Source: Brachybacterium sp. UMB0905
Lineage (GTDB): Bacteria > Actinomycetota > Actinomycetes > Actinomycetales > Dermabacteraceae
Direction of reading: 5' to 3'
Assembly: GCF_002871795.1 (NCBI RefSeq)
Contig: NZ_PNHL01000022.1
Coordinates: forward strand, 1-26,159
Length of the DNA: 26,159 bases
This document shows positions 1 to 8,290 of the stretch, piece by piece (within the stretch, counting starts at the first letter, position 1; the number at the start of each line of letters is the position of its first letter). A model generated the notes under the pieces. The model ran no database searches. It had not been told where the DNA came from and saw only the letters and a list, made by a program, of their open reading frames with translations. Made by a program: the position numbers and the translations under genes.

Positions 1-134
1 CCCGCCTCCACTCATCGCTCGGCTACCGCACCCCCGCCAAGGCGTGGACCGAGCAGACCACCCCCACCACCCTCCCAGCGGTCGCCTGACCACCGGAGAA
101 CACATCGACTGTCCGAAATCCTTGACACACCCCA
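1..134 (+). mobile_element. Right end of an IS3-type insertion sequence (partial)
   Basis: The first 134 bases hold the 3' end of a transposase frame (stop at 87-89), a short non-coding tail and what looks like a terminal inverted repeat ending in CA at 134. Read inward from the end, the terminus starts TGGGGTGTGTCAAGG, and the TG...CA ends fit IS3-family elements. Directly after it, at 135, a serine-recombinase reading frame resumes, so 134/135 is taken as the element-host junction. The left end, the DDE catalytic core and the target duplication lie outside the window, so family and exact boundary are inferred. Confidence 0.6.
3..89 (+). CDS. IS3-type transposase (OrfB), C-terminal fragment
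   Basis: The in-frame peptide before the stop at 87-89 contains the stretch HSSLGYRTPAKAW. This is the hallmark C-terminal end of the integrase-core (rve) domain of IS3-family OrfB transposases, where the segment follows the last catalytic glutamate. Only about 28 residues are visible because the window begins inside the gene, so the DDE residues cannot be checked. IS481-type transposases end in a similar way and remain an alternative. The gene reads toward the recombinase remnant, and its stop lies 45 nt before the inferred end of the element. Confidence 0.6.
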   Translation, partial: RLHSSLGYRTPAKAWTEQTTPTTLPAVA

Positions 135-893
135 CTCGTCGACACCGAGACCTGGCTGCGCGTCCAAACCAACCTCGACGCCAACAACGCCCGCGGCGAA
201 CGACCACAGAAGTACGACCACTACCTCAAAGGCACCCTGTACTGCGCCTGCGGAGCCAAGCTCATGATCGAACGCCCCCGCGACAAGACCGGGGACCGCT
301 ACGAGTACTTCACCTGCTCCGGACGACGACGCAAGACCACCCAATGCACTCGCTCCGCGATCCTCGCCGAACGCGCCGAAGCCGAGATCGAACGCACCTA
401 CCAGCGCAACTCCCTGACCCAGACCCAGGCCGAGCACGTCCGGAAGGTCCTCAACGACGTCTTCGACCAGCTCGAAGGATCCAGCGAGGACGAACGCAAG
501 CTCCTGACCGCCCAGCGCGACAAGCTCGAAGCCGAACGCCTCAAACTCGTCCAGGCCCACTACGCCGACGCGATCCCCCTCGACCTCCTCAAGAGCGAAC
601 AAGACCGCATCCGCGCCAGCCTCGACCAGATCAGCACACGGCTCGACAACCTCACCGACACCTACGCCGAGGCCCGAACAGGCTTGGACCAGCTCACCGA
701 CCTCCTCGTCGACCTCGACGACCTCTACAACAAGTGCGAACCAGCCGAAAGACGCATCCTCAACCGCGCCCTGTTCACCCGCATCACCATCGACGACGAA
801 GAGAACGCCACCTACACACCCGACGAGACCACCGCCAGCGTCCTCGCCCACACCAGCATCGACGCCCCGGCGGACGTCACCGCAGAAACAAAA
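135..893 (+). pseudogene. Large serine recombinase/integrase, 5' part lost at IS junction
   Basis: The frame starts abruptly after the IS end with LVDTETWLRVQ, a typical beginning of the 'recombinase' domain of large serine integrases. A zinc ribbon follows, with cysteine codons at 243, 249, 315 and 345. A charged coiled-coil region (about 480-660) comes next, then the usual C-terminal segment with RRILNRALF (about 751-777). The N-terminal resolvase domain with the catalytic serine is absent here and may lie left of the IS. The 3' end is also uncertain: no stop occurs before the hairpin at 896-915, and the frame stays open through the antisense of the tRNA gene and beyond, to 1646. The end given is only where family-like sequence fades. 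Such enzymes insert phages and integrative elements, so this looks like the decaying edge of one. It cannot make an active enzyme as seen. Confidence 0.7.
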
Positions 894-915
894 CTGCCCC
901 GCCATCAGGCGGGGC
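885..915 (-). terminator. Terminator of tRNA-Ala, probably bidirectional
   Basis: A perfect 8-bp stem (896-903 with 908-915; loop ATCA) lies 24 nt beyond the 3' end of the tRNA gene. On the minus strand it is followed by a T-rich run at 895-885 (AGTTTTGTTTC), fitting a Rho-independent terminator for the tRNA. On the plus strand the following bases are also T-rich (917-930), so it may stop transcription from the recombinase side too. Confidence 0.7.
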
Positions 916-939
916 AAGTTTCGATTTTCTCATCTTACG

Positions 940-1012
940 TGGAGCTAAGGGGATTCGAACCCCTGACCTCTTCCATGCCATGGAAGCGCGCTACCAACTG
1001 CGCCATAGCCCC
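940..1012 (-). tRNA. tRNA-Ala, anticodon GGC
   Basis: The 73-nt minus-strand sequence folds as a complete cloverleaf. It has a 7-bp acceptor stem GGGGCTA/TAGCTCC with one G-T pair, a 4-bp D stem (GCGC/GCGC), and an anticodon stem CTTCC/GGAAG with loop ATGGCAT. The T arm is AGGGG-TTCGAAT-CCCCT. Loop positions 34-36 read GGC, which decodes GCC alanine codons, the favoured alanine codon in such GC-rich genomes. The 3' CCA is not encoded (the sequence continues CGT), so it must be added by nucleotidyltransferase. The gene lies downstream of the phosphatase gene and borders the recombinase remnant, a common setting for integrated elements. Confidence 0.96.
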
Positions 1013-1043
1013 AGATCGGGAGCCGCCCGCGGGCGACTCGTCG

Positions 1044-1072
1044 ATATTACACCGCAGGCCAGGTCAGGCGAA
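1044..1072 (-). promoter_or_regulatory. Candidate tRNA-Ala promoter
   Basis: On the minus strand a good -10 hexamer TAATAT (1049-1044) lies 31 nt upstream of the tRNA 5' end. A weak -35 TTCGCC (1072-1067) is 17 nt further up and overlaps the last codons of the phosphatase gene. Read-through from the upstream operon is an alternative or additional source of the tRNA. Confidence 0.4.
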
Positions 1073-1696
1073 ACTCGGGGGCAGGTTGTGTGACAGCAAC
1101 CTCATCAGACCCTCGTACCCGGCGGCCTGCAGCGGTTCAAGGACGCTGCGGTGGCAGTTCTCCAGGCCCGCGATGCCGCGGAACCCGTTGGGGTCCTCGC
1201 CGATGAGCGCCGTGATGCCCAGGGTGATCGCGGCACCGTGGGCGACCACCATGACCATCTTGCCGGGATGCTCCTGCAGCAGGCGGCGCGCCCCCGCGGC
1301 CACCCGCTCGGCCACCTCGGGGCGGTCCTCCACGCCCACCCCCTCGACGGTGCGGTGCGCGCGCCAAGCGGCGTGCTCCTCGGGCCAGCGCTGCCGGATC
1401 TCCTCGCCCCGCAGACCCTCCCAGTCCCCGAAGCTGCGTTCGAGGAAGGCGGGGTCGGTGGTGACCGGAACACTGGTCACCCGCCCGATGACCTGCGCGG
1501 TGGCCAGCGCGCGCTGCAGCGGCGAGGCGACGATGACATCCGGCGGATCGGCGGTCACAGCGGCCGCGAGCCGCTGCGCCTGCGCGGCGCCGGTGGTGTT
1601 CAGCGGGATGTCCACCTGGCCCTGCAGGCGGCCTTCCCGGTTGTAGTCGGTCTGCCCGTGCCGAACCAGCACGAGCCGGGAGCGCTGCGGCTTCAC
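1064..1696 (-). CDS. Histidine phosphatase family protein, GpgP-like
   Basis: This 210-residue protein belongs to the histidine phosphatase (phosphoglycerate-mutase-like) superfamily. The phosphate-accepting histidine sits in the RHG motif at 12-14, followed by QTDYN. The other active-site elements are SPLQRA (58-63), an acidic residue at E86 and the second histidine H153 in VVAHG. Length and motifs fit a phosphatase better than a true mutase. Its place directly after rsfS matches mycobacteria, where this gene (Rv2419c) encodes glucosyl-3-phosphoglycerate phosphatase of the methylglucose lipopolysaccharide pathway. Sequence resemblance near the N-terminus (RHGQTDYN, then RLQGQ.D) agrees, but substrate is inference. 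The GTG start overlaps the rsfS stop (GTGA), implying translational coupling. Confidence 0.88.
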   Translation of the reverse strand: MKPQRSRLVLVRHGQTDYNREGRLQGQVDIPLNTTGAAQAQRLAAAVTADPPDVIVASPLQRALATAQVIGRVTSVPVTTDPAFLERSFGDWEGLRGEEIRQRWPEEHAAWRAHRTVEGVGVEDRPEVAERVAAGARRLLQEHPGKMVMVVAHGAAITLGITALIGEDPNGFRGIAGLENCHRSVLEPLQAAGYEGLMRLLSHNLPPSFA

Positions 1697-2070
1697 TCAG
1701 TCTCGGCCTCATCGATCTGGAGGTCCACGACGGGGGCGTCGCGCCACAGCCGCTCCAGGGCGTAGAAGGCGCGGTCCTCAGCATGCTGGACGTGCACGAC
1801 GATGTCGCCGTAATCCAGCAGCACCCAGCGCGCGTCCCGCTCGCCCTCGCGACGCAGCGGCTTGCGGCGGCGTTCCTTCAGCAGCGCCTCTTCGACGCCG
1901 TCCACGATCGCAGAGACCTGGCGCTCGGAGTCACCGCTGGCCACAAGGAAGATATCGGTGATGACCACCAACTCGGAGACGTCCAGGCCGATGATCTCCT
2001 GGGCGAGCTTGTCGGCGGCGGCCTGGCCGGCCACGCGGGCGAGGTCGAGGGATTCGTCAGGAGCAGTCAC
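1693..2070 (-). CDS. rsfS: Ribosomal silencing factor RsfS (YbeB/iojap family)
   Basis: This 125-residue protein is a full-length RsfS. Family members bind ribosomal protein uL14 on the large subunit and block subunit joining when nutrients are short. Visible family marks are the opening helix with A.KLAQEI, the DIFLVASG.SERQV strand-helix (40-52), WVLLDYGDIVVHVQ (82-95) and FYALERLW (102-109). The GTG start at 2070 is chosen because a GGAGGA ribosome site lies 9 nt upstream and it overlaps the upstream gene's stop as GTGA. A longer in-frame extension upstream has no RsfS-like sequence. The stop overlaps the next GTG start, so three genes here are coupled. Confidence 0.95.
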   Translation of the reverse strand: MTAPDESLDLARVAGQAAADKLAQEIIGLDVSELVVITDIFLVASGDSERQVSAIVDGVEEALLKERRRKPLRREGERDARWVLLDYGDIVVHVQHAEDRAFYALERLWRDAPVVDLQIDEAETE

Positions 2071-2672
2071 GCGGCAGGATCCTCCAGAACAAAGCGGTCT
2101 GATGAGTGAACGGGAAACACGGGGCCGATGGGAATCATGTCCCGCAGGCCGGGAACAGCAGCAGCGGACAGGGCCGCAGACCCGCTCACGCCGGAGCCGA
2201 GCACCCCGGTCAGCAGCAGCGCCACCAGGGTGATGAGCGTTACGGCGATGAGGATCCACACGATCCACAGCAGCGGGCGCCCGGTGGTGCCTTCGCTGCG
2301 GTGCAGGACGCGGCCCTCATAGCGGGGTGCGGGGCGCGGCGGCGGCGCCTCGGTGACGGACAGCTCGCCGAGCTCCACACCATCGCGGTCCCGTGGCAGA
2401 TCCGGGCCGATGGCGTTCGGCGCTGGCTCGGCGGAGATCTCCGCGGCCGGTTGCGCGGCGGGGGCCGGAGCGTCGGTCAGCTCGATAATGCGGGCGCGGC
2501 GCCCGAACTTGCGCAGCTGCGGCCGGGGTGCATCGGCCCCAGGCGGTGCGACGGCGCGACGCACACCGGGCACCTGCGCACCGGCCTGCCCGGACTCCAG
2601 GGCAGCGCTCTCCTCGGGGCTCAGGCGGCGGGCCCGGCGGCCGCGCCGCGGGGTGGATTCGGCCTCGGTCAT
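2067..2672 (-). CDS. Single-pass membrane protein of unknown function
   Basis: I do not recognise a named family for this 201-residue protein. The N-terminal 130 residues are polar, proline- and alanine-rich and probably disordered, with basic patches at 9-16 (RRGRRARR) and 54-61. One strongly hydrophobic segment lies at about 133-158, followed by a short tail of about 40 residues. With the positive patches before the helix, the N-terminus is predicted to stay in the cytoplasm. It sits between nadD and rsfS with 4-bp overlaps at both ends (ATGA and GTGA). A poorly conserved membrane protein at this position is common in actinobacteria (some have a LytR-type gene here), but nothing shows its role. 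Confidence 0.75.
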   Translation of the reverse strand: MTEAESTPRRGRRARRLSPEESAALESGQAGAQVPGVRRAVAPPGADAPRPQLRKFGRRARIIELTDAPAPAAQPAAEISAEPAPNAIGPDLPRDRDGVELGELSVTEAPPPRPAPRYEGRVLHRSEGTTGRPLLWIVWILIAVTLITLVALLLTGVLGSGVSGSAALSAAAVPGLRDMIPIGPVFPVHSSDRFVLEDPAA

Positions 2673-3274
2673 CGGCCGTCACCTCCTGTGTAGAGGGCGT
2701 ACTTGTTGATGTACTGCACCACACCGTCGGGCACCAGGTACCACACGGGCGCACCGGCGGCGACGCGGGTGCGGCAGTCGGTGGAGCTGATCGCCATGGC
2801 CGGCACCTCGATGAGGGTCACGCCGTCATCGGGCAGTCCCGAGGTATCCAGGGCATGGCCGGGGCGGGTGACGCCCACGAAGTGCGCCAGCTGGAAGATC
2901 TCCTCGGTGTCCTTCCAGGTGAGGATGTTCTGCAGAGCATCCGCACCGGTGATGAAGAACAGGTCCGCATCGGGGTGCACAGCGTTCAGATCGCGCAGCG
3001 TGTCGATGGTGTACGTGGCGCCTGGGCGGTCGACGTCCACGCGCGAGACCGTGAACACGGGGTTCGCGGCGGTGGCGACCACGGTCATGAGGTAGCGGTG
3101 CTCGGGATCGGAGATCTCCCGGTCCGCCTTCTGCCAGGGCCGTCCCGTGGGGACGAACACCACCTCGTCAAGGGCGAAGACGCTTTGGACCTCGCTAGCG
3201 GCGACGAGGTGGCCGTGATGGATGGGATCGAAGGTCCCGCCCATCACTCCGATCCGGCGGCGCTGCTGCTCCAC
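2669..3274 (-). CDS. nadD: Nicotinate-nucleotide adenylyltransferase
   Basis: NadD joins ATP and nicotinate mononucleotide to form deamido-NAD, the penultimate step of NAD synthesis, in the cytoplasm. The 201-residue protein shows the nucleotidyltransferase signature [11 protein letters not shown] (12-22), the substrate loop [10 protein letters not shown] (40-49), FFITGADAL (106-114) and the second ATP motif ISSTDCR (162-168). In the last motif a cysteine stands where isoleucine is most common. The GTG start at 3274 has a GGAG about 11 nt upstream and lies 4 nt after the stop of the small membrane gene. The stop overlaps the next gene's ATG. Confidence 0.96.
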   Translation of the reverse strand: MEQQRRRIGVMGGTFDPIHHGHLVAASEVQSVFALDEVVFVPTGRPWQKADREISDPEHRYLMTVVATAANPVFTVSRVDVDRPGATYTIDTLRDLNAVHPDADLFFITGADALQNILTWKDTEEIFQLAHFVGVTRPGHALDTSGLPDDGVTLIEVPAMAISSTDCRTRVAAGAPVWYLVPDGVVQYINKYALYTGGDGR

Positions 3275-3278
3275 GTGG

Positions 3279-3449
3279 TCAGTGGTCTCCGTCGGTGCGG
3301 CTGTGCTGCTCGTCCTTATGGCGCTGGTGGTTGCCGCTGATGAGCCAGGTGATGCCCAGCAGGGCCATCAGCGACAGGAACATGCCGATGCCGATCGCGG
3401 GGGCGGGAACGCCGCCGGCCTCGGCCAGGAGCGGGAGCTGATCGATCAT
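3279..3449 (-). CDS. Small one-helix membrane peptide, 56 aa
   Basis: This short gene begins [20 protein letters not shown], has one hydrophobic segment at about 18-38 ([19 protein letters not shown] in its core), and ends in a very polar, histidine- and charge-rich tail (39-56). The ATG at 3449 is preceded by GGAAAGGCTCC, a usable ribosome site. The stop lies 4 nt before the nadD start, so it looks like a real first cistron rather than chance. Orientation and composition suggest an inner-membrane peptide with the C-terminal tail in the cytoplasm. Function is unknown, and it is easily missed because of its length. Confidence 0.72.
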   Translation of the reverse strand: MIDQLPLLAEAGGVPAPAIGIGMFLSLMALLGITWLISGNHQRHKDEQHSRTDGDH

Positions 3450-3497
3450 GGTTCAGGGAGCCTTTCCACGGATGACCGGCCCATCATTCCACAGCGT

Positions 3498-3512
3498 GGC
3501 CGGTCACCGGCC
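3498..3512 (-). terminator. Weak GC-rich hairpin after proA
   Basis: A compact palindrome GGCCGGTCACCGGCC (6-bp stem, 3-nt loop) lies 26 nt after the proA stop and about 50 nt before the small membrane gene. There is no T-run, so termination may be weak or absent, and proA may read through into nadD. Confidence 0.3.
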
Positions 3513-3537
3513 CTGAACTCGCCCGGTGGGAGGGGGT

Positions 3538-4836
3538 TCACGGGCGCACGTGCCCCTGGCCGATCACCTGCCAGCGGGTGGTGGTGATCTCCGGCAGGCC
3601 CATCGGCCCGCGGGCGTGGAGCTTCTGCGTGGAGATACCGATCTCGGCGCCGAAGCCGAACTGCCCGCCGTCGGAGAAGCGGGTGGAAGCGTTGACCATC
3701 ACCACCGCGGAGTCCACTTCGGTAAGGAAGCGCTGCTGGCTGGTGAGGTCCCGGGTGAGGATTGCTTCGGTGTGCCCCGAGGAGTGGGCGCGGATGTGCT
3801 CGAGGGCCTGGTCGAGGTCCGCGACCACGCGCACGGCGAGGTCCAGGGACAGGTACTCCTGGTCCCAGTCCTCCGCGGTGGCGGGCACGACGTCGGCGCC
3901 GCTGCCCTCGAGCAGCTGCGCGGCGCGCTCATCGACGTGCAGACGCACCTGAGCCTGCGCGAGCGCCGGGCCGATCAGCGCGAGGGCCTCGTCGGCGATG
4001 TCCTGGTGGATCAGCAGGGTCTCCAGGGCGTTGCACACTCCGACCCGCTGCGTCTTGGCGTTGAGGACGATCTCGAGTGCCTGGGGCAGGTCGGCGCTCG
4101 CATCGATGAGCACGTGGGTGGTGCCGGTGCCCGTCTCGATGACCGGGACCTGCGCGTTCTCTACCACGCGGGCGATCAGCCCGGCGCCGCCACGCGGGAT
4201 CAGCACATCCACCAGGCCGCGGGCGCGCATGAGAGCATCGGCGCCGGCGCGCCCATGCTCATCGATCCCGACGATGAGATCTGCCGGCAGCCCCTGTGCG
4301 GTGAGTACCTGCCGCAGCACCTCGATGATCGCGGTGTTGGAGTGCAGGGCCGCGGAGCCGCCGCGCAGCACGACGGCCGAGCCGGCTTTGAGCGCGAGGC
4401 CCGCGGCATCGACGGTGACGTTGGGGCGGGCTTCGTAGATCATGCCGATCACACCGATGGGCACGCGCACCTGCCGCAGCTGCAGGCCGTTGGGGAGCGT
4501 GGAGCCGCGCACCACCTCCCCCACCGGGTCCGGCAGAGCAGCGGCATCCAGCAGCTGCTGGGCGATCGCTGCGATGCGCTGCTCATCCAGGGCCAGGCGG
4601 TCGCGCAGGCCCGCGCTGATCCCCGCGGCGTCGGCCGCCTCGAGGTCCCGCGCGTTCGCGGCGATGATCTGACCGGATTGCGCGACGAGCGCCTCGGCCA
4701 TCGCGTGCAGCACCTCGTCCTTGCGCTCGCGATGGAGGCGGGCCAGGTGGCGCTGGGCATCCTGTGCGGCGCGTGCGGCGGCGTGGACGGCGGTGGTGAC
4801 AGCATCGGGGGCGATGGCGGCATCGGTGGCGGACAT
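3538..4836 (-). CDS. proA: Gamma-glutamyl phosphate reductase
   Basis: ProA reduces gamma-glutamyl phosphate to glutamate-5-semialdehyde with NADPH, the second step of proline synthesis, acting with ProB. The 432-residue protein has the aldehyde-dehydrogenase fold marks of the family: [12 protein letters not shown] (about 131-142), [13 protein letters not shown] and the catalytic cysteine C268 in [10 protein letters not shown]. Length is normal. I chose the ATG at 4836 (MSATDAA...) rather than an in-frame ATG at 4872: the extra 12 residues are not family-like, and a -10 hexamer TATCCT ends 6 nt before 4836, which would give a leaderless message. The kinase partner proB lies in a separate block with the OsmC gene between. 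Confidence 0.96.
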   Translation of the reverse strand: MSATDAAIAPDAVTTAVHAAARAAQDAQRHLARLHRERKDEVLHAMAEALVAQSGQIIAANARDLEAADAAGISAGLRDRLALDEQRIAAIAQQLLDAAALPDPVGEVVRGSTLPNGLQLRQVRVPIGVIGMIYEARPNVTVDAAGLALKAGSAVVLRGGSAALHSNTAIIEVLRQVLTAQGLPADLIVGIDEHGRAGADALMRARGLVDVLIPRGGAGLIARVVENAQVPVIETGTGTTHVLIDASADLPQALEIVLNAKTQRVGVCNALETLLIHQDIADEALALIGPALAQAQVRLHVDERAAQLLEGSGADVVPATAEDWDQEYLSLDLAVRVVADLDQALEHIRAHSSGHTEAILTRDLTSQQRFLTEVDSAVVMVNASTRFSDGGQFGFGAEIGISTQKLHARGPMGLPEITTTRWQVIGQGHVRP

Positions 4837-4842
4837 GAGTCC

Positions 4843-4872
4843 AGGATAGGCAGTTGTGTCCCGCGGCGTCAT
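4843..4872 (-). promoter_or_regulatory. Candidate leaderless promoter of proA
   Basis: On the minus strand ATGACG (4872-4867, four of six matches to TTGACA) and TATCCT (4848-4843) are separated by 18 nt. Six bases then lead directly into the ATG at 4836. No Shine-Dalgarno sequence precedes that ATG, so transcription would start at or next to the A of the start codon. Confidence 0.5.
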
Positions 4873-4994
4873 TCGTGGTCATACAGGGACCAATTCGGGT
4901 TCTGAGCAGGCATTTTCACCCTATGGTCGAGGCGTACCTGCACATCCCAGCGTCGTGCTGACCCGGCACGGCCCACACCGTGAAAGGACGCCCC

Positions 4995-5432
4995 GTGGCC
5001 ACGTTCTCCGCCTCCGGCACCTCCCTGTCCCCCACCAAGATCGAGGTGCAGGCCCGCCAGTTCACCCTGACGATCGATGAGCCGCCGAACCTGGGCGGTG
5101 AGGACCATGGCGCGAACCCCGTCGAGTACGTGCTGGGCGCGCTGCTGGGCTGCTTGAACGTCGTGATCCAGATGGTCGCGAAGGAGAAGGGTATCGAGTA
5201 CCGCTCCCTGAAGCTCACCGCGGAGGGCGGCCTGGATCCCGCGAAGCTCATGGGCCAGGACGTCACCACCCGCCCCGGCTTCCAGGAGATCCGCGTGCAG
5301 GTGGAGCTGGACACCGACGCCGATGAGCAGGCGGTCGCGGAGCTCCTGTCCGAAGCGGAGTCCCGCTGCCCGGTCTCGGACAACCTCGCCAACGCCACCC
5401 CGGTGCGGATCAGCGCCGCCGCACGCGCCTGA
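4995..5432 (+). CDS. OsmC/Ohr family peroxiredoxin-like protein
   Basis: This 145-residue protein is a full-length OsmC-family member. The two conserved redox cysteines are present: C53 in LLGCLNVV, at the start of the long central helix, and C125 in SRCPVSDNL. Family members reduce organic or fatty-acid hydroperoxides through these cysteines. The subgroup (OsmC, Ohr or YhfA-like) cannot be settled by eye, so no symbol is given. The GTG at 4995 is preferred over GTG 4980 because AAAGGACG lies 5-6 nt upstream of it. A possible -10 TATGGT is at 4922-4927. The gene stands alone on the plus strand, divergent from proA and convergent with proB, with a short hairpin (5430-5447) just after the stop. 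Confidence 0.88.
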   Translation: MATFSASGTSLSPTKIEVQARQFTLTIDEPPNLGGEDHGANPVEYVLGALLGCLNVVIQMVAKEKGIEYRSLKLTAEGGLDPAKLMGQDVTTRPGFQEIRVQVELDTDADEQAVAELLSEAESRCPVSDNLANATPVRISAAARA

Positions 5433-5447
5433 ACGGCCTGCCGTTCA
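5430..5447. terminator. Hairpin between convergent OsmC gene and proB
   Basis: TGAACGG (5430-5436) pairs with CCGTTCA (5441-5447) across a 4-nt loop. It begins at the OsmC stop codon and lies 15 nt beyond the proB stop. The symmetry would serve both directions, but no T-run follows on either strand. Confidence 0.35.
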
Positions 5448-5461
5448 GTACCTGAACGCGC

Positions 5462-6628
5462 TCACAGCACCACCATCTGATCGCGGTGGATGGCCGGGCG
5501 ACGGTACCGCTCCCCCAGCTCCTGGCTGGTGCGGGCGGTGCCGCGCCCGGCCATTGCGCGCAGCTCTTCGCTGCTGTATCCCGTCAGACCCCGGGCGATC
5601 ACGGCCCCGTCGGGCCCGGCGACATCCACCGGCACCCCGGCCGGGAAGTCGCCGGTGACGGTGGTGACGCCGACGGCCAGCAGCGAACGCCGACGCGTGC
5701 GCACGGCCTCCGCCGCGCCCGCATCCAGGTGCAGGGTCCCCGCGCCGCGGGTGGCGAAGCGCAGCCACACCAGGCGGGAGCGGCGCCGTCCCTGATGCGC
5801 AGGGAAGAAGGTACCGACGTCCTCCCCTGCGATGAGCCGGGGGAAATTCGCCGCGGAGGTCATCACGGCGGCGGTGCCGGTGGTGGATGCGAGCTGCGCG
5901 GCGGAGAGCTTGGTGACCATCCCGCCGGTGCCGACGGCTGACCCGACCTCGCCGATGCTCACACCCTCGAGGCGTGACACATCGGGCACCTCCGCGATGC
6001 GCTGCGCGCCGGGCTCCCGGGGCGGCGCCGTGTAGAGGGCATCGACGTCGGTCAGCAGGATCAGCGCATCGGCGCCGAGCAGCTGGGCGACCAGGGCGGC
6101 CAGGCGGTCATTGTCCCCGAAGCGGATCTCGTGGGTCGCGGTGGTGTCGTTCTCGTTGATCACCGGCACGGTGCCGAGGCTCAGCAGCGATTCGAGGGCG
6201 CTGCGCACGGTGCGGTAGGTCTCGCGGCGCACCACATCGGTCTCGGTGAGCAGCACCTGCCCGGTGATCAGGTCGTGGGCGGAAAACGCGCTCTGCCAGG
6301 CGGTGGCCAGCAGGGCCTGGCCGACGCTCGCGGCCGCCTGCTGCAGGGACACATCGGTGGGGCGCTGCGCCAAGCCGAGCGGTCCGAGCGCCGCGGCGAT
6401 CGCGCCGGAGGAGACCAGCACGACCTCGGTGCCGCGGGCGCGCAGACCCGCAGCGACCTCGGCGATCGAGGCGAGCTGCTGTGATTCGAGATGGCCGCGG
6501 CCGTCGGTGAGGCTCGAGGAGCCGATCTTCACCACCACACGGCCGGCCCGGTCAAGCTCCGCACGGTCGGTGATGCGGGCCGGTTGGCGCAGATCGGAGG
6601 AGTGACCAGCGTGCGGTGCGCTGCTCAT
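5462..6628 (-). CDS. proB: Glutamate 5-kinase with C-terminal PUA domain
   Basis: ProB phosphorylates glutamate with ATP to start proline synthesis and is normally feedback-inhibited by proline. The 388-residue protein carries an amino-acid kinase domain with [11 protein letters not shown] (31-41), VSSGAIAAA (72-80), PVINENDTT (155-163), [12 protein letters not shown] (170-181) and GTGGMVTKL (233-241). A C-terminal PUA domain follows (about 295-380). Both parts are typical of the long bacterial form. About 28 extra residues precede the kinase core, so a slightly later start is possible. The ATG overlaps the obgE stop as ATGA, placing proB at the end of the rplU-rpmA-obgE cluster. Confidence 0.96.
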   Translation of the reverse strand: MSSAPHAGHSSDLRQPARITDRAELDRAGRVVVKIGSSSLTDGRGHLESQQLASIAEVAAGLRARGTEVVLVSSGAIAAALGPLGLAQRPTDVSLQQAAASVGQALLATAWQSAFSAHDLITGQVLLTETDVVRRETYRTVRSALESLLSLGTVPVINENDTTATHEIRFGDNDRLAALVAQLLGADALILLTDVDALYTAPPREPGAQRIAEVPDVSRLEGVSIGEVGSAVGTGGMVTKLSAAQLASTTGTAAVMTSAANFPRLIAGEDVGTFFPAHQGRRRSRLVWLRFATRGAGTLHLDAGAAEAVRTRRRSLLAVGVTTVTGDFPAGVPVDVAGPDGAVIARGLTGYSSEELRAMAGRGTARTSQELGERYRRPAIHRDQMVVL

Positions 6629-8163
6629 ACGCGCCGCCCGTCCCCATCGTCGGCGGGATCGGTCCAGTAGCCGGCCTGACGCTCGGCCTCCATCGCGGCC
6701 AGACGATCCATGCGCGCGGCGGTGCGGGCGCGCTGCTGCTCGCGCTTCTCCTCGCGGGTGGGGCGGTGGCGCTCCTCGAGCCGCTGATCGGTGCCACGGG
6801 CGCCGAGCAGCTCGGCGCCGCCCACCATCGTCGGCTCCCAGTCGAACACCACGGCGTCCTCCCCGGGGCCGATGAGCACGGTCGATCCGGCGACCGCGCC
6901 CGCGGCATACAGCTCATCCTCCACGCCGAGCCGCGCGAGCCGATCGGCGAGGTAGCCGACGGCCTCATCGTTGGCGAAGTCGGTCTGACGCACCCAGCGC
7001 TCGGGCTTATCACCCTGAACCCGGTAGGCGGTCTCACCGTCGTACTGCTCGGTGACCACGCGGAAGCCCTTCTCATCCTCCGCCGCGGGGGTGATGACGA
7101 TGGGGGCCGCGTCAGGGGCGGGCAGCGCCTGGCGGGCCTCCTCCACGAGCTCGCCGAGCACGAAGGACAGCTCCCGCAGGCCCTTGTGGCTGACCGCGGA
7201 GACGTCCAGCACCGGCACGTCCCGCTCCCCCAGGCGGTCACGGACCATATCGGCCATATCCACGCCGTCCGGCAGATCGGTCTTGTTCAGCACGATGACG
7301 GTGGGGCGCTCCATGAGCGGGATGCGGCCCTCGGTCTCCTCGTCCAGGCTCGCGGCGTAGGCGGCGAGCTCCGCTTCGATGGTCTCGAGGTCACTCACCG
7401 GATCTCGCTCGGATTCGAGCGCCGCCGCGTCGAGCACATGCACGATCACGTGGCAGCGTTCGATGTGGCGCAGGAAATCCAGGCCCAGGCCCTTGCCCTG
7501 GCTGGCCCCGGGGATCAGCCCCGGCACATCGGCGACGGTGTACCGGTGCTGCCCAGCCTCGACCACGCCGAGGTTCGGCACGAGGGTGGTGAAGGGGTAG
7601 TCGGCGATCTTCGGACGCGCGGCGCTCATCGCAGCGATGAGGGAGGATTTCCCGGCGGAGGGGTAGCCGACCAGGGCGACGTCCGCCACGGACTTGAGCT
7701 CGAGGATGAGGGTGCGCTCCTGGCCGGGCTCGCCGAGCAGGGCGAAGCCGGGGGCCTTGCGCTTGGCGGAGGCCAGCGCCGCATTGCCGAGCCCGCCGTT
7801 GCCTCCGCGGGCGGCGACGTAGCGGGTGCCGATGCCGATCATGTCCGCGAGCACGGTGCCGTCCTCGGTGGTGACGACGGTGCCGTCCGGGACCGGCAGC
7901 ACGAGATCCGCGCCGCGGGCGCCGTGGCGCAGGTCCCCCTTGCCGAAGCCGCCGCTCGTGGCGCGCTGATGCGGCTTGTGGTGGTACTCGAGCAGCGTCG
8001 TGGTGGAGGCGTCGACCTCGAGGATCACGTCACCGCCGCGACCGCCGTTGGCCCCATCGGGCCCGGCCAGCGGCTTGAACTTCTCCCGACGGATGGAGGC
8101 GGCGCCGTTGCCCCCGGAGCCGCCGATGACCTGCAGGCGGACGCGGTCGACGAAGGTGGCCAT
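6625..8163 (-). CDS. obgE: GTPase Obg/CgtA, ribosome assembly and stress control
   Basis: ObgE is an essential GTPase that works in 50S subunit maturation and in growth and stress control. The 512-residue protein has the glycine-rich Obg fold (1-158; [19 protein letters not shown]), a G domain (159-340) and a C-terminal OCT domain (about 375-450). The G domain shows P-loop GYPSAGKS (166-173), switch threonines FTT (191-193), DVPG (212-215) and NKTD (293-296). A basic, charged tail of about 60 residues follows, as is common in actinobacteria. I place the start at ATG 8163 (MATFVDRV), which has GGAGG 6 nt upstream; the longer open frame before it is not Obg-like. It is separated from rpmA by 127 nt containing two hairpins, so it may have its own promoter. 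Confidence 0.97.
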   Translation of the reverse strand: MATFVDRVRLQVIGGSGGNGAASIRREKFKPLAGPDGANGGRGGDVILEVDASTTTLLEYHHKPHQRATSGGFGKGDLRHGARGADLVLPVPDGTVVTTEDGTVLADMIGIGTRYVAARGGNGGLGNAALASAKRKAPGFALLGEPGQERTLILELKSVADVALVGYPSAGKSSLIAAMSAARPKIADYPFTTLVPNLGVVEAGQHRYTVADVPGLIPGASQGKGLGLDFLRHIERCHVIVHVLDAAALESERDPVSDLETIEAELAAYAASLDEETEGRIPLMERPTVIVLNKTDLPDGVDMADMVRDRLGERDVPVLDVSAVSHKGLRELSFVLGELVEEARQALPAPDAAPIVITPAAEDEKGFRVVTEQYDGETAYRVQGDKPERWVRQTDFANDEAVGYLADRLARLGVEDELYAAGAVAGSTVLIGPGEDAVVFDWEPTMVGGAELLGARGTDQRLEERHRPTREEKREQQRARTAARMDRLAAMEAERQAGYWTDPADDGDGRRV

Positions 8164-8223
8164 GGGTGCCTCCGAGTTTCTCTCAGGTGCCGGACAGTCC
8201 AGCAGAGCGAGGATAGATGCCGA

Positions 8224-8284
8224 CGAGGGGCGGAGCGCGTTCGGCTCCGCCCCTCGCAGGACAGGGTGCCCCGTCATCCGGGGC
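8224..8284 (-). terminator. Two hairpins after rpmA (probable terminator or attenuator)
   Basis: On the minus strand, just after the rpmA stop, a 6-bp stem (8268-8273/8279-8284) is followed by a perfect 13-bp stem (8224-8236/8244-8256, 7-nt loop) of nearly pure G+C. No T-run follows, as is common for actinobacterial terminators. Partial read-through would lower obgE and proB relative to the ribosomal proteins. Confidence 0.55.
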
Positions 8285-8290
8285 CGTGGA

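Noticed and set aside
264..1646. A 460-residue protein fusing recombinase, tRNA antisense and phosphatase antisense
   Set aside because: Only the first part is protein-like. The rest overlaps the tRNA gene and a convincing phosphatase gene on the other strand.
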